Source: a virus. From it: DNA of 35,458 bases. How positions within the stretch are numbered: the stretch's first letter is position 1; the number at the start of each line of letters is the position of its first letter. A program made the translations under genes and the position numbers. Of this stretch, positions 1-8,144 are shown piece after piece. The notes beneath the pieces are model-generated. The model ran no database searches. It had not been told where the DNA came from and saw only the letters and a list, made by a program, of their open reading frames with translations. The DNA lies in the IMG/VR virus record IMGVR_UViG_3300038954_000315, positions 1 through 35,458 of that record. The stretch is one strand, 5' to 3'.

Positions 1-3000
1 GATCTGGCCCGCCCAGGAGCCGAGCGGCCCGAGCGAGTCTTGCATGGAGGAGGCCGTTTTTGCTGCCGCATTCTCGATTTCCGCGAACATGTTCCGCATC
101 TCTGCGGCCACCGTCCGGGCCACCTCTCGGTTTCGCTCCAGGTCCGCGCCCTCGGTGAACTCGGCGATAATATCTGCCATGTCCTCTGCGGCCAGGCCGC
201 CCGCCTCCGAGACCTTCCGGATGAACTCCTCCACATTGCCGGCGGCAACGTCTCGCATCATGTCGTAGAAATCGTCGATCTGCATTGCGCCCAGGAGCTG
301 ATTCATTATATTCTGGGTCTGCGCGCCGCCTGTGCTTTTCCGCCATTCCGAAAATTGCATGGACCCGCCCCCAGCCGTTGCTCCCATCCCAACGGGCAGT
401 GCAAAATTCTCGAAAAGGCTCCGATCCCGCATCACACTATCAGCAGACAACGGCTCACGAAGCCCTCGCCGGATGCTCGCTTGAGTCCACCGTCCCTCAC
501 CGCTCAAGATCGCCTGGGTATTTGCGCGAAGTTCCTCCGTATTTTTTGCAAGCTCCTCTTGCATTTTCCGGAGTTCTTCTCCCAAAAGGTCTCCGTAGGA
601 CGGGCCGTCGTCGCCGAAAAGACTTCCAGCTAAAGATGAAACCAACCCTGCACCAGCCGTGATAGCAGATAACCAACCAAAACCACTAAGCCCACCCCCG
701 GGTTTCGCACCACCAGGAAGTGCTCCTTCTATATCTGGTCCACTCTTAGTGAAAGCTCCAAGAATGCCTTGTAAACCTTCACCGCTAAGTAATTTGTCCA
801 TCGCAATTTGCGAAACAGTTTGTGACCAAATATCTATGAGAGAGTGCGAAAAAGACCGAAAATAATCTTCAAAGTCGTCAAGTTCACCTTTAAGAATATC
901 TCCAAGGACTTTAGATATGGAATTTTGTATATTATCTCTTGTATTTTCCCAGAGTTTATCGACCTTTTTGAGAGTCTCAAAATATTTATCGTATGCTCTG
1001 TCAAGTCCTCGTTGAAAAGTTGTTTCGTCGATAAAGCCTTTACGCAACAACACCCGAAGTTCACCTATCTCATCTTGAAGAACTTCAAATGGGGTGCGGA
1101 GGGATTTTGTTATAGAGGCTGCTCTACTTTTTAACTTTTTGTCTACTTCTTCAGATTTTTCTTTTAATTTATCAAAAGAAGCTATTAAATATTCCATCTC
1201 ATTTGAATCGGGGCCAACACTAGAAGGAAGTCCACCATACCATTCATCGGGTGTTTCTGATAAGGCGGACATGGTTTCCTTAAATTTTTCATTCGCGAAA
1301 GATAAGAAGTCGGATAAAACACCTTTAGCGGCTGCAAAATCACTTTTGATGATTTCTAGAAAAGTCTTCCCAAAATTTTCAAGACCTTCCGGGAGTTCGG
1401 CTACCCAATCTTTTAATGGATCTATATTTTTAGTTATATCTATACCTTCAATTTCTTTAGCTTTTTCAGCAAGTTTGTCGAGCATAGAGAACCCTGGCAC
1501 TAACTGATTAAGTCCAAAAGCTAAAGTGTCACTTACATCAAATTTTGATAAAAATCTTGCAACCGCTTTAAACTTTTCTAGTAAATATGTAAGTGCATCA
1601 TCTGCTGCAGTTTTTATATCTTGCCAGATGTCCCTAAACCAAGTAAACCATTTTGATATACTAATATTAAATATTTTTGCTAACGCTCTAAAAGCAGTTA
1701 CTAGACCATAAACAAGACCTACCCCAAGGGTTATAGGAGATATTAACAGAGAGAAGTTTTTTACGGTTTTTATAAGTGTCGAATTTAATCTTATAAACAA
1801 GTTTGTTATTAACTTTGTGACTTTTAATCCAACCATAGCTCCCTCAGCTATTAACAAGTAACGGACAAAAAGTTTTAACTCTGGTTTCAGGTTTTCTATG
1901 ACTACAGCAAATCTAGCTATACCTAAAACAAATCCTTCAACTGCTGAAAGCGCCTTGTCAAGTCCCCAGTTGATTTTTTCTAGCAACACAATAAACGCTT
2001 GCTGATTTCCTAAATCGTAGAACGCTTCGTTGACTTTTTGAATATGTTTATAAACTGTCTCTCCAAAAATATTCCCGACATTATTCCCTTCTGCCGCGAG
2101 GTTTTGAGCAGTAACAATAGCCTGTTGCATCGCAGCTTCCCAATTTCGCATAGCAGCAGTGACATTTCTCTTGAGCATTTCTTCTTGGACACGTTTGGCA
2201 GCATCACCTGTTTTTTCTAGAATCATTCGAACAATTTCTGCCTCGTCCCCGACACCTTTGAGCTTCTTTACTTCTTCATCACTTAACACTCCAATATTTT
2301 TTAGCATCCTGAGCATGGCGTTAGTAGCACGCATCTGACCTTCTAACAAACCCTGCCACTCACTTCTTATCTGTTTTATCGTGTTACCTGTGGATTTAGC
2401 GACTTGGACTAGCATATCATTAAAAGCCGCAAACTCGTCCATTTGCTCAGGCCCGATAAAAACACCATGCTGAGCAAGCTCACTATAGGCTGTGACTAGT
2501 TCTTCTATAGTGGAAACCGATTGGGTAGAAACTTTAGCGAGCGCGGCTGTATTTCCTGCGGCACGGTCTAAAGCGCCAGCGAAATCTTCAAGGCGCCCTG
2601 TAGTCATTGTGTAATATCCGGCTAGCTCAGCTTGAAGCGCGGATAATTCCCCCGAAGCAAGAATGGCTTCTCGAAAAATTTCTACTGTTTCGTAAAGAAC
2701 ATTTTCAAGTGCGTTCATTGCTCGATAGGCGACAGTGAAACCTATAGCGACTGCACCAAATCTCTGCCACCATGTATCAAGAATACCACTAAACTCTCGA
2801 CCTGATCTTGTGGTACGTCTAGTAGTGCGATCAAATTTCTTCAATCGCCTATCTGCAGCGTTAATTTCCTTTCCTAGTTGGTCAAATTGCTCCTCGGTGA
2901 TATTTCCTTCGTGTCGCAGTTTCTTTAACTCAGTGTAAGTCCCGGAGACGGCTTTTCTATACTCTTTCATCTCCAGGTCAGACATTTTAGCGAAGTCTTT

Positions 3001-3483
3001 TCCTCCACGAATAGTGGATAGTCCTCGCATTAACTTTTCTGTCTTTTTTAACTCATCATTGAATTCCTTAATCTTAGATTCGCTTCCAAATCTTTTGACC
3101 TCGTTAGCAGTTAGTTTTACCTGTTGGCGGAGCTTTGTTCCCTCTAGACCTAATTTCCCGAATTTTTTCTGTACACGGTCGATTCTAGGTGCCAAATTAG
3201 ATATTTTTGTTGTTATATCGCTTAACGCTTTTTCTTGGCCTGGGAATGGTGAGCGACGTTTTAACTCTCGAAATTCTTTGTTGAGCTGTTGATACTCTGC
3301 GCGGAGGATTTTTACATGATCTGGGAGCTTCTTGGCGTGAGAAAGAGCTCCAGCGAAAGCACTAGAGCTCGATTTTGAAATGTCTCTAAATCCGTCGTCT
3401 ATTCTCGAAAGACTTTCGTTAACTTGACGAATTCCCCGCTTAAAGGCATCAAGTTGGAGTTCTAGTTCTACCTGTTTTTTCAC
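1..3483 (-). CDS. Tail tape measure protein (partial, C-terminus outside window)
   Basis: The reading frame is open from a GTG at 3483 to the left edge, giving at least 1161 residues and no stop, so the C-terminus is missing. Tape measure proteins line the tail tube, set its length and help DNA ejection. The call rests on length, position directly after the frameshifted chaperone pair, a charged helical N-terminal half (residues about 1-230), and hydrophobic stretches near residues 240-260 and 540-590. A Gly/Ala-rich segment (residues about 910-960) is followed by a helical tail. The GTG start is supported by AAAGAGG six bases upstream and an in-frame TAA just before it. It overlaps the end of the chaperone frame by 35 bases. 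The leftmost 640 bases are markedly GC-richer than the rest of the gene, suggesting a mosaic exchange inside it. I am confident of the class because of context, less so of exact boundaries of domains. Confidence 0.87.
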   Translation of the reverse strand, partial: MKKQVELELQLDAFKRGIRQVNESLSRIDDGFRDISKSSSSAFAGALSHAKKLPDHVKILRAEYQQLNKEFRELKRRSPFPGQEKALSDITTKISNLAPRIDRVQKKFGKLGLEGTKLRQQVKLTANEVKRFGSESKIKEFNDELKKTEKLMRGLSTIRGGKDFAKMSDLEMKEYRKAVSGTYTELKKLRHEGNITEEQFDQLGKEINAADRRLKKFDRTTRRTTRSGREFSGILDTWWQRFGAVAIGFTVAYRAMNALENVLYETVEIFREAILASGELSALQAELAGYYTMTTGRLEDFAGALDRAAGNTAALAKVSTQSVSTIEELVTAYSELAQHGVFIGPEQMDEFAAFNDMLVQVAKSTGNTIKQIRSEWQGLLEGQMRATNAMLRMLKNIGVLSDEEVKKLKGVGDEAEIVRMILEKTGDAAKRVQEEMLKRNVTAAMRNWEAAMQQAIVTAQNLAAEGNNVGNIFGETVYKHIQKVNEAFYDLGNQQAFIVLLEKINWGLDKALSAVEGFVLGIARFAVVIENLKPELKLFVRYLLIAEGAMVGLKVTKLITNLFIRLNSTLIKTVKNFSLLISPITLGVGLVYGLVTAFRALAKIFNISISKWFTWFRDIWQDIKTAADDALTYLLEKFKAVARFLSKFDVSDTLAFGLNQLVPGFSMLDKLAEKAKEIEGIDITKNIDPLKDWVAELPEGLENFGKTFLEIIKSDFAAAKGVLSDFLSFANEKFKETMSALSETPDEWYGGLPSSVGPDSNEMEYLIASFDKLKEKSEEVDKKLKSRAASITKSLRTPFEVLQDEIGELRVLLRKGFIDETTFQRGLDRAYDKYFETLKKVDKLWENTRDNIQNSISKVLGDILKGELDDFEDYFRSFSHSLIDIWSQTVSQIAMDKLLSGEGLQGILGAFTKSGPDIEGALPGGAKPGGGLSGFGWLSAITAGAGLVSSLAGSLFGDDGPSYGDLLGEELRKMQEELAKNTEELRANTQAILSGEGRWTQASIRRGLREPLSADSVMRDRSLFENFALPVGMGATAGGGSMQFSEWRKSTGGAQTQNIMNQLLGAMQIDDFYDMMRDVAAGNVEEFIRKVSEAGGLAAEDMADIIAEFTEGADLERNREVARTVAAEMRNMFAEIENAAAKTASSMQDSLGPLGSWAGQI

Positions 3484-4023
3484 CTGTAGCCTCTTTAAAC
3501 AAAGCGTTTAATTCGTTTTCATAAAACCCTTCTGTGTAGGGTCCATGAATCTTGAGAGCTTTGTCAATATCGGATTTAGACTTACTTAAATTCCATGCCT
3601 TGCCAGTGCAAAGCATGTTTAGCGTTCTTTGACGTTCTGCTTCGTTGTAAAGAATTTGTAGTTTTTCATCTGGTAACTTTAAAACTTCGAAGATGTCTAC
3701 ATGTAGTTGATTAGCGACTGATCCAGCCTTCTTGAGACGTGTTACTGATCGTCCCGAGAAGGCTGTGGGAACAAATTTTCCATAATATGAGAGATAATAC
3801 CGGAGGTGGCAGCAAATCCATAACCTTCAAGGTCTTTCTCAGAACATCCCAGAAGTGTTCTAAGCCCTGCTTTGTGATCTTCCTGATCTTTCGAATCGAA
3901 TAGTTCTCTAACTTCGTAAGGTACATCCTTTACAATGAACTCTTTTTGTCCAATTTTTATAGTAACGGCGAGTTCACTAAGATACTGATCTACGTCAAAA
4001 ACTTTACTTTTCTTTTCGTTCAT
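3449..4023 (-). CDS. Tail assembly chaperone gpGT, made by -1 frameshift
   Basis: The first frame (next entry) and a second frame ending with TGA at 3449-3451 are joined by a -1 slip at the heptamer A AAT TTG (3772-3778). The fused product would have about 191 residues: 84 codons of the first frame and 107 from the second, beginning VPTAFSGRS. The second frame has no ribosome binding site of its own at its junction and continues without stops through residues such as KLPDEKLQILYNEAE to its end inside the tape measure start. In lambda-like tails, G and GT proteins bind the tape measure protein and recruit tail tube subunits; they are not in the finished virion. The position between the tail tube genes and the tape measure gene is the standard one. 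The slip itself is inferred from frame layout and the slippery motif. Confidence 0.75.
3742..4023 (-). CDS. Tail assembly chaperone gpG (unshifted product)
   Basis: A 93-residue acidic protein, starting MNEKKSKVFDVDQYL and ending PSRDDQ. The start at 4023 is chosen over an upstream in-frame start at 4065 because AAGGAG lies seven bases before it and the longer version would run into the preceding tail gene. By position it is the lambda gpG-type chaperone that coats the tape measure protein during tail assembly. The slippery A AAT TTG lies nine codons before the stop, so most ribosomes should make this short form and a minority the GT fusion. No sequence motif identifies the family directly; the call depends on position, size and the frameshift arrangement. 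Confidence 0.75.
   Translation of the reverse strand: MNEKKSKVFDVDQYLSELAVTIKIGQKEFIVKDVPYEVRELFDSKDQEDHKAGLRTLLGCSEKDLEGYGFAATSGIISHIMENLFPQPSRDDQ
3772..3778 (-). promoter_or_regulatory. Programmed -1 frameshift slippery site
   Basis: Read on the minus strand the site is A AAT TTG in the phase X XXY YYZ relative to the chaperone frame, which is the canonical arrangement for tandem -1 slippage. Slipping here connects the first chaperone frame to the downstream frame with an exact whole number of codons. The zero-frame stop (TAA, 3742-3744) follows about 30 bases later. I did not find an obvious strong stimulatory hairpin by eye. Confidence 0.7.
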
Positions 4024-4033
4024 CTGTTTCTCC

Positions 4034-4414
4034 TTAAGCAATGTTAATAATGTTACCACTATCATTAGGTGTGAAAATTAGCCTCACGTTTATCGGCTGC
4101 TGTTCGTTTGTGCCTAGCGTCATATTATCTAAATTTAGCAAAATTTTACACTTATACAAAGTGATTGTCGCGTTTGTTGTAGTGATAACCACCTCTCCGA
4201 AAGCGTAGAGTTCTAAATCGCTTCCTATTGTAACACCTGACCACTTATAAAAACGAAATGTGCCTTCGCCACCATAAACTACAGGCGTTGGATCATAATC
4301 ATTTGAAACTTCAGCCTTGTCTTTATGGAGGAGGCGTAAAGTGCCCCCTCCATAAGTTTTTCCTAAATCACTACCACCGTGAGTGATAGTTGCTGGACCA
4401 CACAAATAAAACAT
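4034..4414 (-). CDS. Tail protein, paralogue of the tail tube protein
   Basis: A 126-residue protein whose N-terminus (GPATITHGGSDLGKTYGG) closely mirrors that of its upstream neighbour (SPCQVSYKGSDLGKTQGG), so the two genes look like a tandem duplication that then diverged. The rest is beta-rich with many Thr, Ile and Gly, as expected for a tail tube or tube-capping fold. It starts with ATG overlapping the upstream stop by one base (TGATG), implying translational coupling. A plausible role is a minor tail tube or tube-initiator subunit. The exact role cannot be decided from sequence. Confidence 0.6.
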   Translation of the reverse strand: MFYLCGPATITHGGSDLGKTYGGGTLRLLHKDKAEVSNDYDPTPVVYGGEGTFRFYKWSGVTIGSDLELYAFGEVVITTTNATITLYKCKILLNLDNMTLGTNEQQPINVRLIFTPNDSGNIINIA

Positions 4415-4917
4415 CAGGTGACACTAGTTTTTCCGAATGTGGCTACCTTACCATTAGAATCAGCATAAGCTGTAGCCTCAAATGAAATTACTCGCTGGTT
4501 GCTCATATCATAAGCCATTTCGGCTGTGGCTTTAATACCAGCATTGTGAAGAGTAATCCATTTATTTTCGTCGGTAGTAACTGATCCGTTTACGTAAGGC
4601 TTAATAATTAATTCGCCACCATTGTCAAGCAGAGAGGTTCCTACATTCGTGTTAATCTGAACTTTTTCGTCATCCCCGTCAGTAACACGTGTTTCATTCA
4701 TAATGATAGCAATATTAGCCAAAGTAATATCCGCAAGGTTGCCAGAGACCGTGACAGTTGTTCCAGTGAGCTGTTCATCCACAGGAACCTCGCCATCTTG
4801 ATCGGTATGCAGGGTTACTGAATTCTGGTTCATAGAAACAGTAAGGCCGCCCTGCGTTTTGCCTAAGTCACTACCTTTGTAAGAAACCTGACAGGGACTA
4901 AGTTGATAGTCAGCCAT
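4414..4917 (-). CDS. Major tail tube protein
   Basis: A 167-residue, beta-rich protein with the pattern VSYKGSDLGKTQGG near the N-terminus, followed by a segment (residues about 30-60) rich in Asp and Thr. This form is typical of phage major tail proteins, in which a hexameric tube is built around the tape measure. Its location between the tail terminator candidate and the chaperone pair supports this. AGGAGG lies five to six bases before the ATG, one of the strongest ribosome binding sites in the tail module, fitting a protein needed in many copies. Family membership is inferred from pattern and position, not from a catalytic motif. Confidence 0.72.
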   Translation of the reverse strand: MADYQLSPCQVSYKGSDLGKTQGGLTVSMNQNSVTLHTDQDGEVPVDEQLTGTTVTVSGNLADITLANIAIIMNETRVTDGDDEKVQINTNVGTSLLDNGGELIIKPYVNGSVTTDENKWITLHNAGIKATAEMAYDMSNQRVISFEATAYADSNGKVATFGKTSVT

Positions 4918-4925
4918 TGTTCCTC

Positions 4926-5294
4926 CTATAAAGTATCATAGTCATAATTTACCTTGATTTCTATACAAAAAACGAAACGGTTGTTTTCGTCTTTTCCAAG
5001 GTCTTCGGTTTCAATCGGACCTGATATAGTCCAAGTCCCATCTACTGTTCCACGCTTGTTATTAAACAAGTTGATTAATTCGTATGTTTTCGTCCTTGTG
5101 GTTATATAATCAAAATAGGCTACTAAAATTCTTATTATTGTAGCCCACATTGGCGTGTGTTCTGCAAAAATTGTTCTTCCTACAACTACGATACCTTCAT
5201 CGACTTCATTGACAAAATATTGAAGAAACAAATCTGTACCTGTGGAATGTGTTGTATTAGAAGCAATATATTCCGCGACAGTTTCTTCAATCAT
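4926..5294 (-). CDS. Tail terminator-like protein
   Basis: A 122-residue acidic protein directly upstream of the tail tube gene. In siphophage modules this slot is usually held by the tail terminator (lambda gpU type), which caps the tube and joins it to the neck. The sequence shows an N-terminal helix (MIEETVAEYIASNT) and then beta-strands around FVNEVDEGIVVVGRTIF, compatible with that alpha/beta fold. The ATG overlaps the stop of the upstream gene (ATGA), so translation is coupled. No diagnostic motif is visible, so this is a positional assignment. Confidence 0.5.
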   Translation of the reverse strand: MIEETVAEYIASNTTHSTGTDLFLQYFVNEVDEGIVVVGRTIFAEHTPMWATIIRILVAYFDYITTRTKTYELINLFNNKRGTVDGTWTISGPIETEDLGKDENNRFVFCIEIKVNYDYDTL

Positions 5295-5734
5295 TTATAG
5301 TTCCTGTTCCACCAATCATCTACGGCAAGGTCAATTGCAGTCTCGATGTCGTGGCGTGTAGGGTAGACTTCAAAAAATTCCTCAAGATTAATTTCAGCGT
5401 AGTCAAATATAAGCGAATATCCTTCACCATACGCTTTTTTCATAGACCAAACAAAAATGATTTCGTTTCTTGCACCGCTCGGTTTAGCGCCTTTATAAAA
5501 TGGCCCTATAATTTTCCTTTCTCCTACATAAGCCGCCCCATGAGCTTTTAAATGCCATTTACCTGTGGTGCGTGTGTAAATTTTTCTTGGATCACGCGTT
5601 TTTCTTGATTCGTCATAGGGAAAGTCGGGGGCGTTTTTTAATTCTCTGTAGAGGTATTTAGCTACAAATTCGAGGATAAACTGTTCTTCTCGTGGTGGAA
5701 GCTCTATCGTTACTTTACCAGTATGTTCAGACAT
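5291..5734 (-). CDS. Neck / tail-completion protein (HK97 gp10-like position)
   Basis: A 147-residue basic protein with a helical N-terminus and conserved-looking segments GKWHLKAHGAAYVGERKI and YSLIFDYAEINLEEFF. Position and size match the tail-completion or neck protein class that acts between connector and tail terminator. AGAGGC lies seven bases before the ATG. It overlaps the next gene by four bases (ATGA). The function is inferred from gene order only. Confidence 0.45.
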   Translation of the reverse strand: MSEHTGKVTIELPPREEQFILEFVAKYLYRELKNAPDFPYDESRKTRDPRKIYTRTTGKWHLKAHGAAYVGERKIIGPFYKGAKPSGARNEIIFVWSMKKAYGEGYSLIFDYAEINLEEFFEVYPTRHDIETAIDLAVDDWWNRNYK

Positions 5735-6029
5735 AAATAGCCTCTACATGGTGAAAAGCGCCATCACGAGCATAAAATCTATCCCAATCAACGAAATCAT
5801 GCCGTGTACTCCCACTCATCCAATAACAGTTAGTTAAATCAACATCATTTGCAAGAAAAACCAGTCCATCTCCTAGTTTTTCTGATACTGTGTGACCTTC
5901 TCTGTGAGTTAAAGACCTGACAACAACTTCTTCAAGCCACACATCATAAGAACCTAGAGAAGTTGTCGTTTTTTGATGCTTCCAGTTTACAGTTTCTCTG
6001 ATGATAGTGATTGTTTTGTTAGTTCTCAT
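5727..6029 (-). CDS. Head closure-like protein
   Basis: A 100-residue protein, mostly beta-strand by composition (ITIIRETVNW, DVWLEEVVVRSL, VSEKLGDGLVFLA). Head-closure or stopper proteins of siphophages are short beta-barrels encoded just after the connector adaptor gene, which is where this lies. It overlaps the upstream adaptor gene by 11 bases and the downstream neck gene by eight. Its own Shine-Dalgarno sequence is weak, so expression is probably coupled. Assigned by position. Confidence 0.45.
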   Translation of the reverse strand: MRTNKTITIIRETVNWKHQKTTTSLGSYDVWLEEVVVRSLTHREGHTVSEKLGDGLVFLANDVDLTNCYWMSGSTRHDFVDWDRFYARDGAFHHVEAIYV

Positions 6030-6348
6030 CAGAAGTAAACTTCCAACGGTCTATATTTTGATGATCGTCTCGTTCATCTGATGTACTGGAGATTTTACCA
6101 GCATTGACCGTCATTGCGTATTCTTTGTATATTTTGTTGTAGAATTCGTATTTCTGTGATAAGTTTTCGTAAGTTTTTCCCATACGATAAGTCGGCTGGA
6201 ATTTCTTGCGTAGTAAATCAAACGCCTTCAAACCAGCCAAACTTATCTGGGAAGATGTGTAAGCGGAAGTCAGGTGTGTGATCTCTGTGGAAGTGAGATC
6301 ATCATAAGCCTGACTTCCGATTTCTAGTAATAATTCACTTTCTAGCAT
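6019..6348 (-). CDS. Head-tail connector adaptor protein
   Basis: A 109-residue helical protein immediately downstream of the major capsid gene. The N-terminal part (MLESELLLEIGSQAYDDLTS) and later helices resemble the small helical adaptors of the HK97 gp6 or SPP1 gp15 type, which dock under the portal and extend the channel. The ATG shares bases with the stop of the capsid gene (TAATG). No motif proves the family, but the size, helicity and gene order all agree. Confidence 0.55.
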   Translation of the reverse strand: MLESELLLEIGSQAYDDLTSTEITHLTSAYTSSQISLAGLKAFDLLRKKFQPTYRMGKTYENLSQKYEFYNKIYKEYAMTVNAGKISSTSDERDDHQNIDRWKFTSDEN

Positions 6349-7277
6349 TATGCAATCACATCGTAAGCATAAAGGCCAAGATCGCTAGCCAAAAGTACCG
6401 GATCGGCTTTAATCTTCGCTTCAATCCGCAACGAATTATTCAACCACGGCATGTCGATCCGCTGGGTGCCTATATTTGTCCCATCCTGACCTTTATAAGT
6501 CAAGAAATACCCTGCGGAGGGTTTAAACTTGCTTGGGTTATCCGGTGTATAGATAAGCAAGAATTTTTTGCTGGACATGAACCCTGTAGCACCTGAGTTA
6601 ATGGTGTCAAGCACAGTGATCTGATCTAGTTCGAACAACCGTGCCATGAGATTCATTGTCACAACTTTATCGTCCGTAGTTTTCATTTTTCCTGTAATAT
6701 CTGTGTTAGTCTTGAGTGTCCTATACACATCAGGTGTCGTGATCGCACGGTTAGGTGAAAATCCAGTAGTCTTGAGAACATCTTCCTTCCATCCCAAAAC
6801 ATCTGAAACTGGAGTAGAGCTACTGTCGCTCCATTGAGTGAAATCGCTAGAACCCTGTTTATCCGTCCCCCACACACCAGAGGTAAGATATTCAGAGTTA
6901 AGCTCCGAGGTAAGAATCCGACTAAGCCGATTTACGACAAATTGGACAGCATCACGGACAGGATCATAAGGATTGTCATATTCAGCTACATCATCTGAAG
7001 AAACATCTTTATGAAAAGCATACTCAATGAGCGTGTATGCCTGAGAGCTGACCGCGTAATCATCGCCACGAGACTCTACAGAGCCCTGGCGCATATAATC
7101 GGTTACTGTTCCAATATAGTACCAGTCTTCCTTGTCGTATTTAGCAATATATCCCGAAAACCGTGCGGTGTTGATTTGCGGGAATACTCTAAAGGCAGGG
7201 ATGCCGGACTCTTGGACGTACTTGTTCGCTACATCTCGAACAAATTGTTCTTTAATTACATCACCCCAGTAAGGCAT
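6348..7277 (-). CDS. Major capsid protein (HK97 fold)
   Basis: A 309-residue protein in the standard slot between decoration protein and connector. It has a helical N-terminal arm (GDVIKEQFVRDVANKYVQES) and long mixed segments. The terminal segment (LRIEAKIKADPVLLASDLG) resembles the P-domain end of HK97-fold capsid proteins in phages with DUF935-type portals and S49-type proteases. A strong AAGGAGG lies about four bases before the ATG. Unlike HK97 itself there is no long N-terminal delta domain; scaffolding is probably supplied by the nested product of the protease gene upstream. Confidence 0.8.
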   Translation of the reverse strand: MPYWGDVIKEQFVRDVANKYVQESGIPAFRVFPQINTARFSGYIAKYDKEDWYYIGTVTDYMRQGSVESRGDDYAVSSQAYTLIEYAFHKDVSSDDVAEYDNPYDPVRDAVQFVVNRLSRILTSELNSEYLTSGVWGTDKQGSSDFTQWSDSSSTPVSDVLGWKEDVLKTTGFSPNRAITTPDVYRTLKTNTDITGKMKTTDDKVVTMNLMARLFELDQITVLDTINSGATGFMSSKKFLLIYTPDNPSKFKPSAGYFLTYKGQDGTNIGTQRIDMPWLNNSLRIEAKIKADPVLLASDLGLYAYDVIA

Positions 7278-7286
7278 AATCCCTCC

Positions 7287-7637
7287 TTAGTACAAGAATA
7301 CTTGTGCTTTAGTGTCAGTTGTCACAGCTTCTAGAACATGCCCACGAACGACGTGGGAACCGACAGTAGCCTTTTTGAAAACGCCAGCAGAGCCCGCCAC
7401 AATGGGGTCCTCTGCGCTCAGGTTACTATCAGCTCCATATACATACGCTTCGGTAATCCCATGCACAACAACCTGTGAAGGTTCGCCGGCAGGTCTACCA
7501 ATACGAACAACGCCAAAACCGAAATCACCGATAGAGGCAGTTTTTACGCCATCAGTCCCGACGACATAGGCTTCTTGATCGGTGAGGGCAGTAGAAGCAG
7601 GAACAACGTTTGCAGTTACAATGTTGACATCAGTCAT
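7287..7637 (-). CDS. Head decoration / capsid cement protein (DUF2190-like)
   Basis: A 116-residue protein rich in Val, Thr, Ala and Gly with no long helix, typical of small beta-barrel capsid cement proteins. It lies between protease/scaffold and major capsid protein, the usual place for lambda gpD-like or DUF2190-type proteins that stabilise the expanded head. Segments such as AYVVGTDGVKTASIGDFGFG and DPIVAGSAGVFKKATVG are repetitive in character and fit that family. It is preceded by a GGAGG-type site and spaced nine bases from the next gene. Confidence 0.65.
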   Translation of the reverse strand: MTDVNIVTANVVPASTALTDQEAYVVGTDGVKTASIGDFGFGVVRIGRPAGEPSQVVVHGITEAYVYGADSNLSAEDPIVAGSAGVFKKATVGSHVVRGHVLEAVTTDTKAQVFLY

Positions 7638-7646
7638 AGTTCCTCC

Positions 7647-8144
7647 TTACAAGTTAAACTCTTTTTCGACCTGAACAATCGCATCAGATTCAGGCATACC
7701 GCTAGCTACTAGCTGTTGAATCCGCTCTTGTTTCTTGGTTTGTTTTTCTGTTTCGGGATCAGGTACCTCAGTAGAACCCTGTGCTCCACCTATAGCATTG
7801 ATTTTTTCTTGGTAAGCCTTCAACATCCCGCCCAGCTTGAGGATTACTTCAGTGTCGAGCTTTCCATAAAGCCCTACAAGAGTGTTTTTCTCCTCGTCAG
7901 AACAAAAGGACAATTTTTCGGCTAAGTTTTCTTTTTCAAGAGCTTCGATACGAGATTGATACTCGTTAATCTTAGCTTGCGCCTCCGGAGGGAGATCATT
8001 TTCGATAGGCTCGTTGGTCTCGAGCTCAGCGATTTTTCCTTTGAGGGCTGTGATCTCCTCATCTTTCTTCGCAATCACGCTAGCCTCAATATCGCTTACT
8101 ACCTCAGGATAATTCTCCCGCAGAGACTGGACTGTAATTTCCAT
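7647..8144 (-). CDS. Nested scaffold protein (internal in-frame start)
   Basis: Met335 of the protease gene is preceded by a perfect GGAGG at 8149-8153, four bases before the ATG. Translation from there would yield a separate 165-residue product beginning MEITVQSLRENYPEV. It would be the acidic, helical scaffold domain alone, including DEEITALKGKIAELE and IEALEKENLAEKLSF. This is the same logic as lambda C/Nu3, where free scaffold is made from a start inside the protease gene. What is seen is the in-frame ATG and ribosome binding site exactly at the domain boundary; that the product is made is inferred. Confidence 0.65.
   Translation of the reverse strand: MEITVQSLRENYPEVVSDIEASVIAKKDEEITALKGKIAELETNEPIENDLPPEAQAKINEYQSRIEALEKENLAEKLSFCSDEEKNTLVGLYGKLDTEVILKLGGMLKAYQEKINAIGGAQGSTEVPDPETEKQTKKQERIQQLVASGMPESDAIVQVEKEFNL

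Noticed and set aside
40-662. Several plus-strand frames in the GC-rich left end
   Set aside because: They are antisense to the continuous tape measure frame and lack ribosome binding sites; high GC simply removes stop codons.
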